Source: Argonema galeatum A003/A1
GTDB taxonomy: Bacteria > Cyanobacteriota > Cyanobacteriia > Cyanobacteriales > Aerosakkonemataceae
Length of the DNA: 64,000 bases
Direction of reading: 5' to 3'
NCBI RefSeq assembly: GCF_023333595.1
Contig: NZ_JAIQZM010000004.1
Span: 96,417 to 160,416, forward strand
Shown here piece by piece: positions 45,800-54,628 of the stretch. Position 1 is the first letter of the stretch, and every line of letters begins with the position of its first letter. The notes beneath the pieces are model-generated. The model was not told the origin of the DNA. It searched no databases and was given only the letters and a program-made list of their open reading frames with translations. The position numbers and the translations under genes are program-made.

Positions 45800-45869
45800 A
45801 TGACCATTGACCAATGACCATTGACCAATGACCATTGACCAATGACCATTGACCAATGACCATTGACCA
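45800..45869. repeat. Five tandem copies of ATGACCATTGACCA
   Basis: The 14-base unit is two related heptamers (ATGACCA and TTGACCA), repeated five times without variation. It is an STRR array. Each unit contains an ATG, so the long open frame beginning at 45856 starts inside the array; the real start of the next gene is downstream. Confidence 0.97.
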
Positions 45870-45891
45870 AAATCTTTCTAACCCTAAGCTT

Positions 45892-46212
45892 ATGCAATTA
45901 AGAATTATCGCGATCGTAGCACTGTTGTCTCCCCTTTGGTTAGCAACTTTTGCTCAAGCCCAAAACACCGAACCACTTAGGTCACAAAGACAGACAACTC
46001 AAGCTCAACCAACAGCAGAACAAGTTCTTAACGCTTGCGTACAAGACCGTGCAGACACCCTGCCAATTCCTTTCACCGATGTGTCGCCCAACGACTGGGC
46101 TTTCAAAGCAGTAATGAACTTATATTACTGCGGTGCGATCGGTCCCAATACTCCACCCGAAGTCATAGAACGGCTGAGAAACAATCAAAGAAAAGCAGAT
46201 TTTTCAAGTTAA
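45892..46212 (+). CDS. Small secreted protein with partial SLH domain
   Basis: The 106 residues start with a signal peptide (MQLRIIAIVALLSPLWLATF, then AQA). The mature part has FTDVSPNDWAFKAVMNLYYC, which is the first half of an S-layer homology domain; such domains bind cell-wall polymers. I chose ATG 45892 over 45856 because the latter lies in a tandem repeat. The SLH porin gene converges on it. No enzyme domain is visible; a cell-wall-associated role is inferred. Confidence 0.75.
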   Translation: MQLRIIAIVALLSPLWLATFAQAQNTEPLRSQRQTTQAQPTAEQVLNACVQDRADTLPIPFTDVSPNDWAFKAVMNLYYCGAIGPNTPPEVIERLRNNQRKADFSS

Positions 46213-46232
46213 TGTAAAACTGCTGCGCCCAA

Positions 46233-46265
46233 AGAAACCCGGTTTCTCCAAGAAACCGGGTTTCT
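46233..46265. terminator. AGAAACCCGG hairpin between convergent genes
   Basis: AGAAACCCGGTTTCT and AGAAACCGGGTTTCT form a strong stem between the stops of the small SLH gene and the porin gene. It may terminate both transcripts. It is one copy of a dispersed repeat. Confidence 0.5.
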
Positions 46266-46293
46266 GGGTAGTAAAACTGCTGCGCCCACCCAG

Positions 46294-48489
46294 TTAGAAA
46301 CGAAATTCAGTTCGCAAATTGCCTATAAACACAGTGGGATTATCATCAAAGTTGTTAATATTTTGGATGATATAAAAAGCTGGAACAATGGCAATATTCG
46401 GACTTACCGGGTAGAAGTAATTCAATTCAATGTCGTATTGAGTACCGCCATTGCCACCACCCGCCACCAAAAACTTGCGACCATCTAAAACATCATAGGG
46501 TATAACAAATGACACCGTTGCTAGAGCCCCTGGCTTGCCCAAGTCTGGGAAGGCAAGTCCAGCCTGGATATTTTGTGCATTGATATCTCCTTCTTCCCTG
46601 TTATCTGCGATCGGCTCTATGTGGGTACTCGAATAGTAATAGCGTCCGAAGATACCAAAATGCTTGGTAATCAACCAACTGAGGTTAACACCGAAGGTAT
46701 CGGAAGTTGCATCGTGAACGCGCCCGCCAAAACCATCATCTGCCGTCCCAACAACAGGCTGAAAGGCAATTTGACCATTTTGATTTTGGGGAAGATTAGA
46801 ACGCTGATACAGCAGGCGAATGTTGGCAGTTCTAGAGGGTTTAAATGTTAGTTCAGCCGTTATTGTATCGGCACCGTTAAACAAACCTCTGTTTGGATCG
46901 GATGCTGGGCGAGTACCGGAGAAAAATTCAATATTTTCCACCAGATAGCCAGCCCGAAATTCAAATTGCTTGCTGAGGTTCCACTCTACGACAGCTCCAG
47001 AACCGCGCTTGGTGTAAGTTAAAAGGGTACTGTTAATTGAGTTAAAAGTACTTGCACCATTGATTGGAATGGTGAAAGGATTGCCGTCAAAGTGGCGATA
47101 AAAGTTTATCCTTGGCCCAACCGTCACGCGCAACTGATCGCCAACTGGAAAGCTGTAGAACAATTCGGCTAGTACCACATCATTTTCAGTCGGGCCAACC
47201 GTTTGATCGAGAAAAGGTGTACCTGTGGTGTTGAACTGACCCGCCGAAACAAGCAGATTCGCTGGGGAAAATCCATTTCCAGCCCCTATCCGAGTTACGA
47301 GTGCGTCTTTCCCGGTGAAGGAAGTGTTGAACGTTAACCACGCTAGATAGCTGAAGGTGGTTTCGGGGTTATCTTCTGTTCGGACAAACGGTGTACCGTT
47401 CGGAAGGCGCTGGGTGGCGAAAACGTTAAATCCTTCGGCCCTCACACGATCGCCCCCACCAATAGTGGCGTTTGTGATGTTGAAGGAAACAAAACCACCT
47501 AGTTTGGTGGTGGTAGAAAATTGCTGGGCTTCCAGTCGAGCTGTGCGTGCTTCCAGTGCGTCCACGCGACCGCGCAGTGTGCTGAGTTCAGCTTTAAATT
47601 GCTCTTGCAACCGTCGTAGCGTTTCCATGTCCTCTTGAGTGACTCCGCCGCCGCCTGCTGCGGCAATTAATTCTTGTATTCGGTTTAGGCAAGAATTTAA
47701 GCCAGCGGCAAATTCGTAGCGAGTCAGGGCGCGGTTGCCGCGATAAGTGCGATCGGGATAACCTTCAATACAACCGTAGCGTTCTACCAGAGATTGCAGT
47801 GCTTGGAATGCCCAGTCGGTAGGTTGAACGTCAGACAGCTGAGAAACCGAAGTCACCTGCGCCATGCCGCCCTTTTGCACCGGAACTGGTTGGGAATTAG
47901 TTGCTTCCCCAGACAGCTGTGAAACGGGTGTCACCTGCGCCATGCCGCTGTTTTTCATCGGAACTGGTTGGGGATTAATTGGTTCGCCAGACAGCTGTGA
48001 AAGGGAAGTCATATCAAATCCGTCTGCGTCGGAATTGTTCGTTTTTCCCCTCTGCCCCTCTCTCCTTCTCCCCTCCCCGTGGGACGGGGAGGGGTTGGGG
48101 GTGGGGTTGCCCCTCTGCGGCCATAATGATTCAGACACAACCGGAAACGATATCATTTGGGCGATCGTCTCATTTTTTACCGCATTGGCGGGAACTGACT
48201 GGGGATTAATTGGTTCTCCAGGATGGGAAACAGAAGCTGCCGGTGTCTTTACCTCATCCTTTAAAAGTTTGGTTGAAACTTGTTGGCGATGAATTGAATC
48301 CAAGGAGAGAACGCTGGCGGGAAATCCCATTAACTCTGTACCCAAGTCAATGGCTTCCTCCTGGAAGTTGCTGCTGGGTAGCTCAACATTCTCGTGAACT
48401 TCCTGTGCTAGAGCCGAAGTAGAAATTACACAGCCAGCCATTAAAATTGCTGGGCTGACTAATAAAGCCTGCCAAAAAAGTTTTTGCAT
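46294..48489 (-). CDS. SLH-domain outer-membrane porin (OprB-like)
   Basis: This is the major type of cyanobacterial outer-membrane porin, linked to the cell wall through its SLH domain and implicated in uptake of small solutes including iron. Order: signal peptide (LFWQALLVSPAILMAG, cleaved after ALA), a repeat-rich linker (30-212), SLH domain (213-270; DVQPTDWAFQALQSLVERYG and ALTRYEFAAGLN), coiled coil (285-325), and a beta-barrel ending in VFIGNLRTEFRF with terminal Phe. The linker holds repeats of about 26 residues (SQLSGEPINPQPVP). Residues 113-160 are read from a 142-bp dispersed repeat. At 731 residues it is longer than usual. Confidence 0.92.
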   Translation of the reverse strand: MQKLFWQALLVSPAILMAGCVISTSALAQEVHENVELPSSNFQEEAIDLGTELMGFPASVLSLDSIHRQQVSTKLLKDEVKTPAASVSHPGEPINPQSVPANAVKNETIAQMISFPVVSESLWPQRGNPTPNPSPSHGEGRRREGQRGKTNNSDADGFDMTSLSQLSGEPINPQPVPMKNSGMAQVTPVSQLSGEATNSQPVPVQKGGMAQVTSVSQLSDVQPTDWAFQALQSLVERYGCIEGYPDRTYRGNRALTRYEFAAGLNSCLNRIQELIAAAGGGGVTQEDMETLRRLQEQFKAELSTLRGRVDALEARTARLEAQQFSTTTKLGGFVSFNITNATIGGGDRVRAEGFNVFATQRLPNGTPFVRTEDNPETTFSYLAWLTFNTSFTGKDALVTRIGAGNGFSPANLLVSAGQFNTTGTPFLDQTVGPTENDVVLAELFYSFPVGDQLRVTVGPRINFYRHFDGNPFTIPINGASTFNSINSTLLTYTKRGSGAVVEWNLSKQFEFRAGYLVENIEFFSGTRPASDPNRGLFNGADTITAELTFKPSRTANIRLLYQRSNLPQNQNGQIAFQPVVGTADDGFGGRVHDATSDTFGVNLSWLITKHFGIFGRYYYSSTHIEPIADNREEGDINAQNIQAGLAFPDLGKPGALATVSFVIPYDVLDGRKFLVAGGGNGGTQYDIELNYFYPVSPNIAIVPAFYIIQNINNFDDNPTVFIGNLRTEFRF
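48012..48153. repeat. 142-bp dispersed repeat inside the porin gene
   Basis: By eye the bases match 36100-36241 without a mismatch. On the porin strand it encodes SESLWPQRGNPTPNPSPSHG and EGRRREGQRGKTNNSDADGF. TGATAT flanks both ends of the insertion, which may be a target duplication. The frame is preserved. Confidence 0.92.
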
Positions 48490-48680
48490 TTTTCCTCACA
48501 CCTCAACACCATTCAATAGCGCCACCTTACCAAAGTCGAATCGCGCCAGTATGTTATATTTGCTACGCAAAATTTTACGAGCGTTTGGTTATCGTCCCGC
48601 ACATCCCTTGCCAGTCAGTAGGAAAACAGTAGCATTATGATAGAAAACTGGGATGATCTCGCGTGGAGTGACTTTAATTG

Positions 48681-50240
48681 ATGAACATAACGACTGGCAA
48701 AGCACTTCAAAATGGCAAGTACGTTCTTGATGCCGCTATTGGCCAGGGTGGATTTGGCATCACCTATAAAGCCACCCACACCTATCTCGGTCAAACTGTT
48801 GTGATCAAAACTCTGCATGATAATCTTCGCCGCCACGAAGATTTTGACAGATTTCAGGAGCAATTTATCGCCGAAGCCCAGCGACTAGCAAAATGCCAGC
48901 ATCCTAACATTGTCAGGGTGCTGGATTTTTTTGAGGAGGGTGGGCAGTCTTTCATCGTCATGGATTATATTCCAGGGCCAACGCTGGCCGAATCGATTAA
49001 ACAAGGTCAGCCCTTAGCTGAAGCCCAAGCTATTCACTACATTCGTCAAATTGGCTCAGCTTTAAGCGTTGTTCATCACAATGGGCTACTGCATCGGGAT
49101 GTTAAACCTCAAAACATCATCCGACGGGAAGGAACAGAGTCGGTAATCCTGATTGATTTTGGAATTGCCCGCGAATTTACGCCGGGAGTTACTCAAACTC
49201 ATACGGGTATTTTGTCAGCTGGGTATGCGCCGATCGAACAATATCTACCACGAGGTAGGCGCAGTCCAGCCACGGATATTTATGCTCTGGCGGCGACTCT
49301 CTATTGCCTGCTAACGGGTCAACCGCCTGTGCCAGCAGCGTTGCGCGATCGCATTCCCCTGCCGAACCCAAGGCAACTCCGCCCCAATCTCAGCCCAGCC
49401 GTTGAGCAAGCGATTTTGCGGGGTTTAGATATGGAAGCCGATCGCCGTCCGCAAACTGTTGCCGCATGGTTAAATCTGCTGCCCAATACAGCATCCCAGA
49501 TCGGCGAACCCACGCTATCCTTTTTCTCCACCACTCAGCCACCGACAAATGGCGAAGTCGAACAGGAGCCTTTTAATGGCCAAAAGACATCCAAACGTTG
49601 GGGAATAAGAATTTTAGGAATTACGGCGGGACTGGCGGCGATCGTCGGGACAAGTTTCGGCTTAACGCTGCGCTTTGGTAACGCTGGAAAACCCCTGTTG
49701 CAGCAAGAACAGTCTTTTCCACCCACCAATAACTGGCCGACGGTAGAACCCACGACTCCACCGTCAGCAACTCCAGAACCAAAGGAGCGATCGAACTCTG
49801 GGATCGACTCGCCACCAAATTCGCGATCGAACTCTCAACCAAACATCCCTGTCGTTAAGGAAAACTCCACAACCGGAACGCGACGTTCTAGACTAAAATT
49901 GAGAGTCCGATCGTATCCTGTACCTCAGAAACCTTCGCCCCAACCAACGGCAACCCCTCAATCGGCTCTAGCACCAGTCGCACCAATGCCAACAATTTCG
50001 CCAGAGCCAGAAGCACCAATTCAGCCTGCTGTTGCTACTCCCACGCCCATTCCTGCTGAGACTCCCGCCGTCACAGAAGCGCCAGCAACCCAAGCCGCCC
50101 CTCCTGTGACTCCAACCAACCCCGAACCAGCACCAGCTACGGAGCCATCTAATTCCCAACCGCCAGTTGTCCAGCCATTACCTCCAATACCCGCCTCAGA
50201 ATCCGTAGCCCCATCTGTGGAACCATCTCAACAGCCTTAG
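48681..50240 (+). CDS. Membrane-anchored Ser/Thr protein kinase
   Basis: The kinase domain (about 10-270) carries [32 protein letters not shown] and [10 protein letters not shown], so activity is likely. A transmembrane segment near 310-330 ([20 protein letters not shown]) leads to a proline-, threonine- and serine-rich region of about 190 residues with no known domain, which should lie outside the cytoplasm. I prefer ATG 48681 to TTG 48678. The start lies close to the divergent porin promoter region. The target is unknown; a PP2C phosphatase gene lies 2.6 kb downstream. Confidence 0.94.
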   Translation: MNITTGKALQNGKYVLDAAIGQGGFGITYKATHTYLGQTVVIKTLHDNLRRHEDFDRFQEQFIAEAQRLAKCQHPNIVRVLDFFEEGGQSFIVMDYIPGPTLAESIKQGQPLAEAQAIHYIRQIGSALSVVHHNGLLHRDVKPQNIIRREGTESVILIDFGIAREFTPGVTQTHTGILSAGYAPIEQYLPRGRRSPATDIYALAATLYCLLTGQPPVPAALRDRIPLPNPRQLRPNLSPAVEQAILRGLDMEADRRPQTVAAWLNLLPNTASQIGEPTLSFFSTTQPPTNGEVEQEPFNGQKTSKRWGIRILGITAGLAAIVGTSFGLTLRFGNAGKPLLQQEQSFPPTNNWPTVEPTTPPSATPEPKERSNSGIDSPPNSRSNSQPNIPVVKENSTTGTRRSRLKLRVRSYPVPQKPSPQPTATPQSALAPVAPMPTISPEPEAPIQPAVATPTPIPAETPAVTEAPATQAAPPVTPTNPEPAPATEPSNSQPPVVQPLPPIPASESVAPSVEPSQQP

Positions 50241-50315
50241 TCGGTTTTGGATCTCAGGCAGGCGATCGGATCTGCAAGCTATAATTTGGGCGGGTAGAAA
50301 CCATAAAAATATTCA

Positions 50316-50642
50316 ATGAGTCATAATCTCGTTCATGCCTTTTTTGTCGGCAGAGCGGTTGCCGACGCCCTCTACGAGCAGCTAGAGCAAGCCTTTACCA
50401 ACACCCTGAGCGAACTTGGCAAATTTGATGCCGAGCAACGCGAGCGGATGCGGGAATTCACCGAGCAAGCTCTAGAACGAGCTAACCGAGCCGAAGAAAT
50501 TGCTGTGCGGGGGCGAACCACTACTGCGATCGTCCCCCTGGGTTCGCAACCGACAGACTTGCAAGCAACGATTGATGAACTTAGGGCAGAAATTGCTCAA
50601 TTACGGTCAGAATTGCAACGCTATCGCAGCCGTTCTGTTTAA
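50316..50642 (+). CDS. Conserved cyanobacterial hypothetical protein
   Basis: The 108 residues start MSHNLVHAFFVGRAVADALY and contain an amphipathic helix, an acidic-basic middle (FDAEQRERMREFTEQALERA) and a C-terminal coiled coil (TIDELRAEIAQLRSELQRY). The pattern resembles a family shared by cyanobacteria and plastids (DUF6825-like, to my memory), possibly linked to thylakoids. I am sure it is a gene but not of its role. Confidence 0.7.
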   Translation: MSHNLVHAFFVGRAVADALYEQLEQAFTNTLSELGKFDAEQRERMREFTEQALERANRAEEIAVRGRTTTAIVPLGSQPTDLQATIDELRAEIAQLRSELQRYRSRSV

Positions 50643-50665
50643 AGCTAGAAAATAACCTGATGCTC

Positions 50666-50840
50666 TAGTCCTACGGTTTCAAACCGTGGGATTCTTGTTT
50701 GTTTAGATGCGCTTTTTGTGTGCTGAAAGTCTAACCATCCTCGATCGCAAACCCCCTTTAATGCGCGACGCCTGTATAGTATAGAAGAGACGGCGGTTTT
50801 AGCCGTTTGCGATCGATCCCACCCCTAAAGGAGTGGTTTT
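50666..50840 (+). mobile_element. IS200/IS605-like non-autonomous element
   Basis: Hairpins at 50673-50687 (ACGGTTTCAAACCGT), 50790-50806 (ACGGCGGTTTTAGCCGT) and 50819-50836 (CCACCCCTAAAGGAGTGG) are spaced like the subterminal ends of IS200/IS605 elements. No transposase frame lies between them. It is probably a palindrome-associated non-autonomous derivative. Confidence 0.6.
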
Positions 50841-50873
50841 TGTAAGTGGATTTTTATAAAGTTCTAAACCTAA

Positions 50874-52682
50874 GTGTCTGCCCTTCCTGATGATCCGGTT
50901 ATGCCGAAGCGAGATAAAAGTCGTCCGTCTTTCGAGAAGGGCGAACGTGGCGAAGGTGTTGCCCCCCAGAAGGAAATAGCCTGGTCGCGGGCTACAGCAA
51001 AATCCTATAGTGAAAAAGCCTACCGCTGGAATCGAGAAAATTACTCTAGTCAGCGCCGCTTTTTGGACATTTGGGGTTTCGTTTTAACTCTAATGTCTCA
51101 GCTATGGCTCGATAGTAAACCTTGGAGCTATCAAGGTGGAATAACGGATGCCAAACGAGCCATAAGACGCCGAAAACAAGCCATCTGGATTCGAGAAACT
51201 TTTCTGGATTTGGGCCCGACTTTCATTAAAGTCGGTCAGCTGTTCTCCACCCGTGCGGATTTGTTCCCCGCCGAGTATGTGGAGGAACTCACCAAGCTGC
51301 AAGATAAGGTGCCTGCCTTTAGCTACGAGCAAGCTGAGGCCATCATCGAACAGGATTTGGGCAAAAAAGTACCCGAACTTTACCGCAGCTTTGACCCAAT
51401 TCCTCTAGCCGCAGCTAGCTTGGGACAGGTACACAAAGCCCAGCTGCATTCGGGTGAAGAAGTCGTGGCGAAGGTGCAGCGCCCCGGTCTGGTGAAGTTG
51501 TTTACGATCGATTTGGAAATTCTCAAGGGAATTACTCGCTACTTCCAAAATCATCCCGATTGGGGTCGCGGTCGAGATTGGTTGGGAATTTACGAGGAGT
51601 GCTGCCGCATTCTGTGGGAAGAGATTGATTATCTCAATGAAGGTCGCAATGCCGATACCTTCCGCCGCAACTTTCGCGGCCAGGATTGGGTAAAGGTGCC
51701 TCGCGTTTACTGGCGCTATACCTCCCCACGGGTATTAACTTTGGAATACCTGCCGGGGATTAAAATCAGTCACTACGAAGCTCTGGAAACGGCTGGGCTC
51801 GATCGTAAGGCTTTAGCTAAAATGGGTGCCACAGCTTACCTGCAACAGCTGCTCAACGATGGCTTCTTCCACGCTGACCCTCACCCAGGAAATCTTGCCG
51901 CCAGCGCAGAAGGTGCCCTGATCTTCTACGATTTCGGCATGATGGGCAAGATAAAGACCAACGTTCGCGAGCAGTTGATGGAAACGCTGTTTGGCATTTC
52001 CCAAAAAAATGCTGACCGGGTTGTTTCCTCTCTGGTGAACTTAGGTGCCCTCTCCCCTGCTGATGATATGGGGCCGGTGCGGCGATCGATCCAGTATATG
52101 CTGGATCACTTTATGGATAAGCCGTTTGAAAATCAGTCTGTGAGCGAAATTACTGATGACCTTTATGAAATTGCCTACGACCAGCCGTTTCGCTTCCCAG
52201 CTACCTTCACTTTTGTGATGCGAGCTTTCTCAACCCTGGAGGGTGTGGGGAAAGGTTTAGATCCGGAATTTAATTTTATGGAAGTTGCCAAACCTTTTGC
52301 AATGCAGCTTATGAGCGATGGAAATGGTTTCGATGCTACTAATAGCCTGCTGGGAGAAATAGGCCGTCAAGCGGCTCAAGTTAGCAGTACGGCTTTAGGC
52401 TTACCCCGCCGGATTGAGGAAACCCTAGAAAAGCTAGAGCGGGGCGATTTGCGCGTGCGGGTGCGTTCCACCGAAACAGACCGGGTTCTGCGCCGCCTCA
52501 ACAGCTCGCAGACGGGAACGACTTATGCTTTAATAATCAGTGCTTTTACGCTGTCAGCAACTATCTTACTGGTTCATGATAAGGTAGTGCTGGCGGCGAT
52601 CGCTGCTTTGATTGCAGCTGCTGTGGCTGTGGCTTTAATCCGGCTGCTCCGACGGATTGACAAATCGGAGCGTATGCTCTGA
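50874..52682 (+). CDS. ABC1/UbiB/AarF family atypical kinase
   Basis: Members support quinone (plastoquinone, tocopherol) metabolism in thylakoids and are ATPases rather than normal kinases. Signs: the KxGQ motif in PTFIKVGQLFSTRADLFP, the Ala-rich loop AAASLGQVHKAQL that replaces the glycine loop, catalytic GFFHADPHPGNL and metal-binding FYDFGMMG. Two C-terminal transmembrane helices (TYALIISAFTLSATILL and VVLAAIAALIAAAVAVAL) anchor it. Start GTG 50874 gives 602 residues; ATG 50901 is an alternative, and no good Shine-Dalgarno sequence decides. Confidence 0.94.
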   Translation: MSALPDDPVMPKRDKSRPSFEKGERGEGVAPQKEIAWSRATAKSYSEKAYRWNRENYSSQRRFLDIWGFVLTLMSQLWLDSKPWSYQGGITDAKRAIRRRKQAIWIRETFLDLGPTFIKVGQLFSTRADLFPAEYVEELTKLQDKVPAFSYEQAEAIIEQDLGKKVPELYRSFDPIPLAAASLGQVHKAQLHSGEEVVAKVQRPGLVKLFTIDLEILKGITRYFQNHPDWGRGRDWLGIYEECCRILWEEIDYLNEGRNADTFRRNFRGQDWVKVPRVYWRYTSPRVLTLEYLPGIKISHYEALETAGLDRKALAKMGATAYLQQLLNDGFFHADPHPGNLAASAEGALIFYDFGMMGKIKTNVREQLMETLFGISQKNADRVVSSLVNLGALSPADDMGPVRRSIQYMLDHFMDKPFENQSVSEITDDLYEIAYDQPFRFPATFTFVMRAFSTLEGVGKGLDPEFNFMEVAKPFAMQLMSDGNGFDATNSLLGEIGRQAAQVSSTALGLPRRIEETLEKLERGDLRVRVRSTETDRVLRRLNSSQTGTTYALIISAFTLSATILLVHDKVVLAAIAALIAAAVAVALIRLLRRIDKSERML

Positions 52683-52713
52683 TTCCCGTTCTATTTCTGA
52701 TGTTAATCCCTAA

Positions 52714-52768
52714 GTTGTCAGCAACCCCCCACTGAAGTGCGGGGGCTTTAGGCATAAAACTGACGACA
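52714..52768. repeat. IS605-like end hairpin
   Basis: The hairpin CCCCCCACTGAAGTGCGGGG at 52725-52745 is flanked by GTTGTCAG and CTGACGAC in inverted order. Form and context resemble a solitary IS200/IS605 end, 32 bases after the UbiB gene. It may serve as terminator. Confidence 0.5.
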
Positions 52769-52858
52769 ATTAAATATTTGACGCGGGTTAAAACCTGCGA
52801 GTTGTGTTTCCTGTGCTAGCTAAAGATACGCGGTTTCCAGACTCCCGGAGGTTTTTAG

Positions 52859-53578
52859 ATGAAAAGTCGCTGCACGGGTCTTTCTGACCCCGGACTCGTT
52901 CGTCCGGTGAACCAGGATGCTTTTTATATTGACCCGGATGGGCGATTCTTTATCGTGGCAGATGGGATGGGCGGACACGCCGGGGGTGAAGAAGCAAGCT
53001 GGATCGCTACCGACGCGATTAAGTCCTACTTAAACGAATATTGGGATTCTCAAGAGGAATCCCCAGTACTGGTGGAGGCAGCTTTCTGGAAGGCAAATCA
53101 GGCTATTGTCCAGGATCAGCGGGAACACCCAGAACGATCGGATATGGGCACAACGGCGGTGGTAGTTCTGTTCCGAAAGGAACAGGCTTTAGTAGCTCAT
53201 GTGGGTGATTCTCGTCTGTACCGACTGCGAGCCGAAAAGCTGGAAAAAATTACTGAAGATCATACTTGGGTGGCGCGAGCTCTCAAAAGTGGTGTCCTCA
53301 GTCCGTCACAGGCTAGGGTTCATCCTTGGCGGCATATGTTATCTCAATGTGTGGGGCGCGAGGATTTAGGTCAGGTGGAGATACAATCCCTGGATGTGGA
53401 AGTGGGCGATCGCCTCCTGCTGTGCAGCGATGGACTGACGGAAGAACTCTCCGATCTCGCGATCGCTTCCTACCTCCAGTCACCTTTGTGTGAAACAGCC
53501 GCTATGGATCTCATTGAGGCTGCTAAGGAACAAGGCGGTCGAGACAACATCACGACGATCGTTGTGGCCATTGAATAG
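52859..53578 (+). CDS. PP2C-family Ser/Thr protein phosphatase
   Basis: This metal-dependent phosphatase reverses Ser/Thr kinase action. The 239 residues contain the family motifs in order: VRPVNQDAFYID, FIVADGMGGHAGGEEAS, MGTTAVVVLF, AHVGDSRLYRLR, LLLCSDGLTEEL and GGRDNITTIVVAIE. All metal-binding aspartates are present, and there is no extra domain or membrane segment. CGGAGG lies nine bases before the ATG. With several Ser/Thr kinases nearby it is a plausible partner, but this is only by proximity. Confidence 0.96.
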   Translation: MKSRCTGLSDPGLVRPVNQDAFYIDPDGRFFIVADGMGGHAGGEEASWIATDAIKSYLNEYWDSQEESPVLVEAAFWKANQAIVQDQREHPERSDMGTTAVVVLFRKEQALVAHVGDSRLYRLRAEKLEKITEDHTWVARALKSGVLSPSQARVHPWRHMLSQCVGREDLGQVEIQSLDVEVGDRLLLCSDGLTEELSDLAIASYLQSPLCETAAMDLIEAAKEQGGRDNITTIVVAIE

Positions 53579-53628
53579 TTTATCGATAAGCAAAATTAAT
53601 CATTAGCTCGAAGAACGAATAAATTTAG

Positions 53629-53656
53629 CTGGGTAGGTATATCTACCCAGTTTTTT
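53629..53656 (+). terminator. Rho-independent terminator of the PP2C gene
   Basis: CTGGGTAG and CTACCCAG pair perfectly over 8 bases around GTATAT, followed by six T. It lies 50 bases after the phosphatase stop. This is the clearest factor-independent terminator in the window. The remaining gap to nblA (53657-53901) carries nblA promoter sequence without a motif I can name. Confidence 0.9.
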
Positions 53657-53901
53657 GTTCATTCTGAGCAATTTTGAGTTTTAGAACTTGATAAAAATAC
53701 CATTAAGCGCTAAAGAAGTTCCGGAATGATAGATCTATCTTTTGGATTGAGAAGTATCAACTTAGGAGGTATGGGCACTTTGTCAAATGATTGTTATCTT
53801 TTGTAATATGAGGCAGTAACCAAACAGTTCTGCCCAGCCCTTCTCCAACTGGCCCTTTTACAACCGATAAGCCATCGCTATATCTTTCTTAGGAGTTAGT
53901 T

Positions 53902-54099
53902 ATGAATTCACCAATCGAACTGTCTCTCGAACAACAATTCAGCATCTTTTCCTTTAAAAATCAGGTCGAGAAAATGAACCACGAGCAAGCGCAGGAATTT
54001 TTGGTTAAGCTCTATGAGCAAATGATGGTAAGGGAAGCGACTTACAAGAATCTCCTGAAGCACCAATGGGGTTTAGAACCAACTGCTCAGTTTGAATAG
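53902..54099 (+). CDS. nblA: Phycobilisome degradation protein NblA
   Basis: NblA triggers breakdown of phycobilisomes under nitrogen or other nutrient starvation by bridging phycobiliproteins to the Clp protease. The 65 residues match the family in size and pattern: IELSLEQQFSIFSFKNQVEK, QAQEFLVKLYEQMMVREATY and KNLLKHQWGLE. The protein forms a helix-loop-helix dimer. AGGAG lies eight bases before the ATG. It has its own transcription unit behind a terminator. I looked for an NtcA site (GTAN8TAC) upstream and found no exact match. Confidence 0.95.
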   Translation: MNSPIELSLEQQFSIFSFKNQVEKMNHEQAQEFLVKLYEQMMVREATYKNLLKHQWGLEPTAQFE

Positions 54100-54378
54100 A
54101 AATGAATAACGTCGCAGTCGGCGACCTCCTTCTCTTGCTTTGTTCCTTAGGGGAAAGAAGCTGGGGATGCTGGGGCGTCAACTTTATTTGTGGGGTTTGT
54201 TTCCAGACTGGTCTGGTTTCAAAGACAAGGATCGATCGACTTACGATCTAAGTTGGAAGTAAGATCTTTTATTTTTCATCGCGCACGGGCAATAAAACCC
54301 ACTGCGTTGGGTTGTAGGGTTATTAAGAAATATGGGTCTAGAGGAATTATTATGCTAATGTTCAATCTTGTTCATTTT

Positions 54379-54443
54379 TGTTGGGACACGGCATCATAAG
54401 TGTGTCGGTCATACAAAAATTTTAATTATGCCGTGTCCCAACA
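54379..54443. repeat. Inverted repeat TGTTGGGACACGGCAT
   Basis: Perfect 16-bp arms TGTTGGGACACGGCAT and ATGCCGTGTCCCAACA enclose a 33-base AT-rich centre. This is a MITE-like repeat without coding capacity. It lies in the 529-base gap between nblA and the next kinase; apart from the IS605-like hairpin at 54584 I see nothing else there. Confidence 0.85.
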
Positions 54444-54583
54444 GCAGCATATTCGATCGGAAAGAACCAAAAATATGGAAATTATTTAACTGTTGCTAGC
54501 CGCTATAGCAACAGCTTAGCGGGAATAGTTCGCGACTGACGGATTTTTTAGCGGCAACGCGATATATGATATCAGGTTACTGA

Positions 54584-54613
54584 AACCACCCCACGCTTAG
54601 AAAGCGGGGGGTT
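54584..54613. repeat. IS605-like end hairpin
   Basis: ACCCCACGCTTAGAAAGCGG and the following G run form a stem (CGCTT/AAGCG within C/G runs), the shape of a solitary IS200/IS605 end. It lies 15 bases beyond the stop of the kinase gene at 54629 and could help end that transcript. Confidence 0.5.
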
Positions 54614-54628
54614 CTAATCGGTGACCAA

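Noticed and set aside
45800..45869. CRISPR-like tandem array
   Set aside because: The repeats are contiguous without spacers, and no cas gene is present; it is a short tandem repeat.
53657..53901. NtcA binding site before nblA
   Set aside because: I searched for GTAN8TAC and found no exact match; regulation by nitrogen is known for the family but not shown here.
54190..54399. 69-residue open frame after nblA
   Set aside because: It has no domain-like pattern, runs into a MITE-like inverted repeat and lacks a ribosome site; probably chance.
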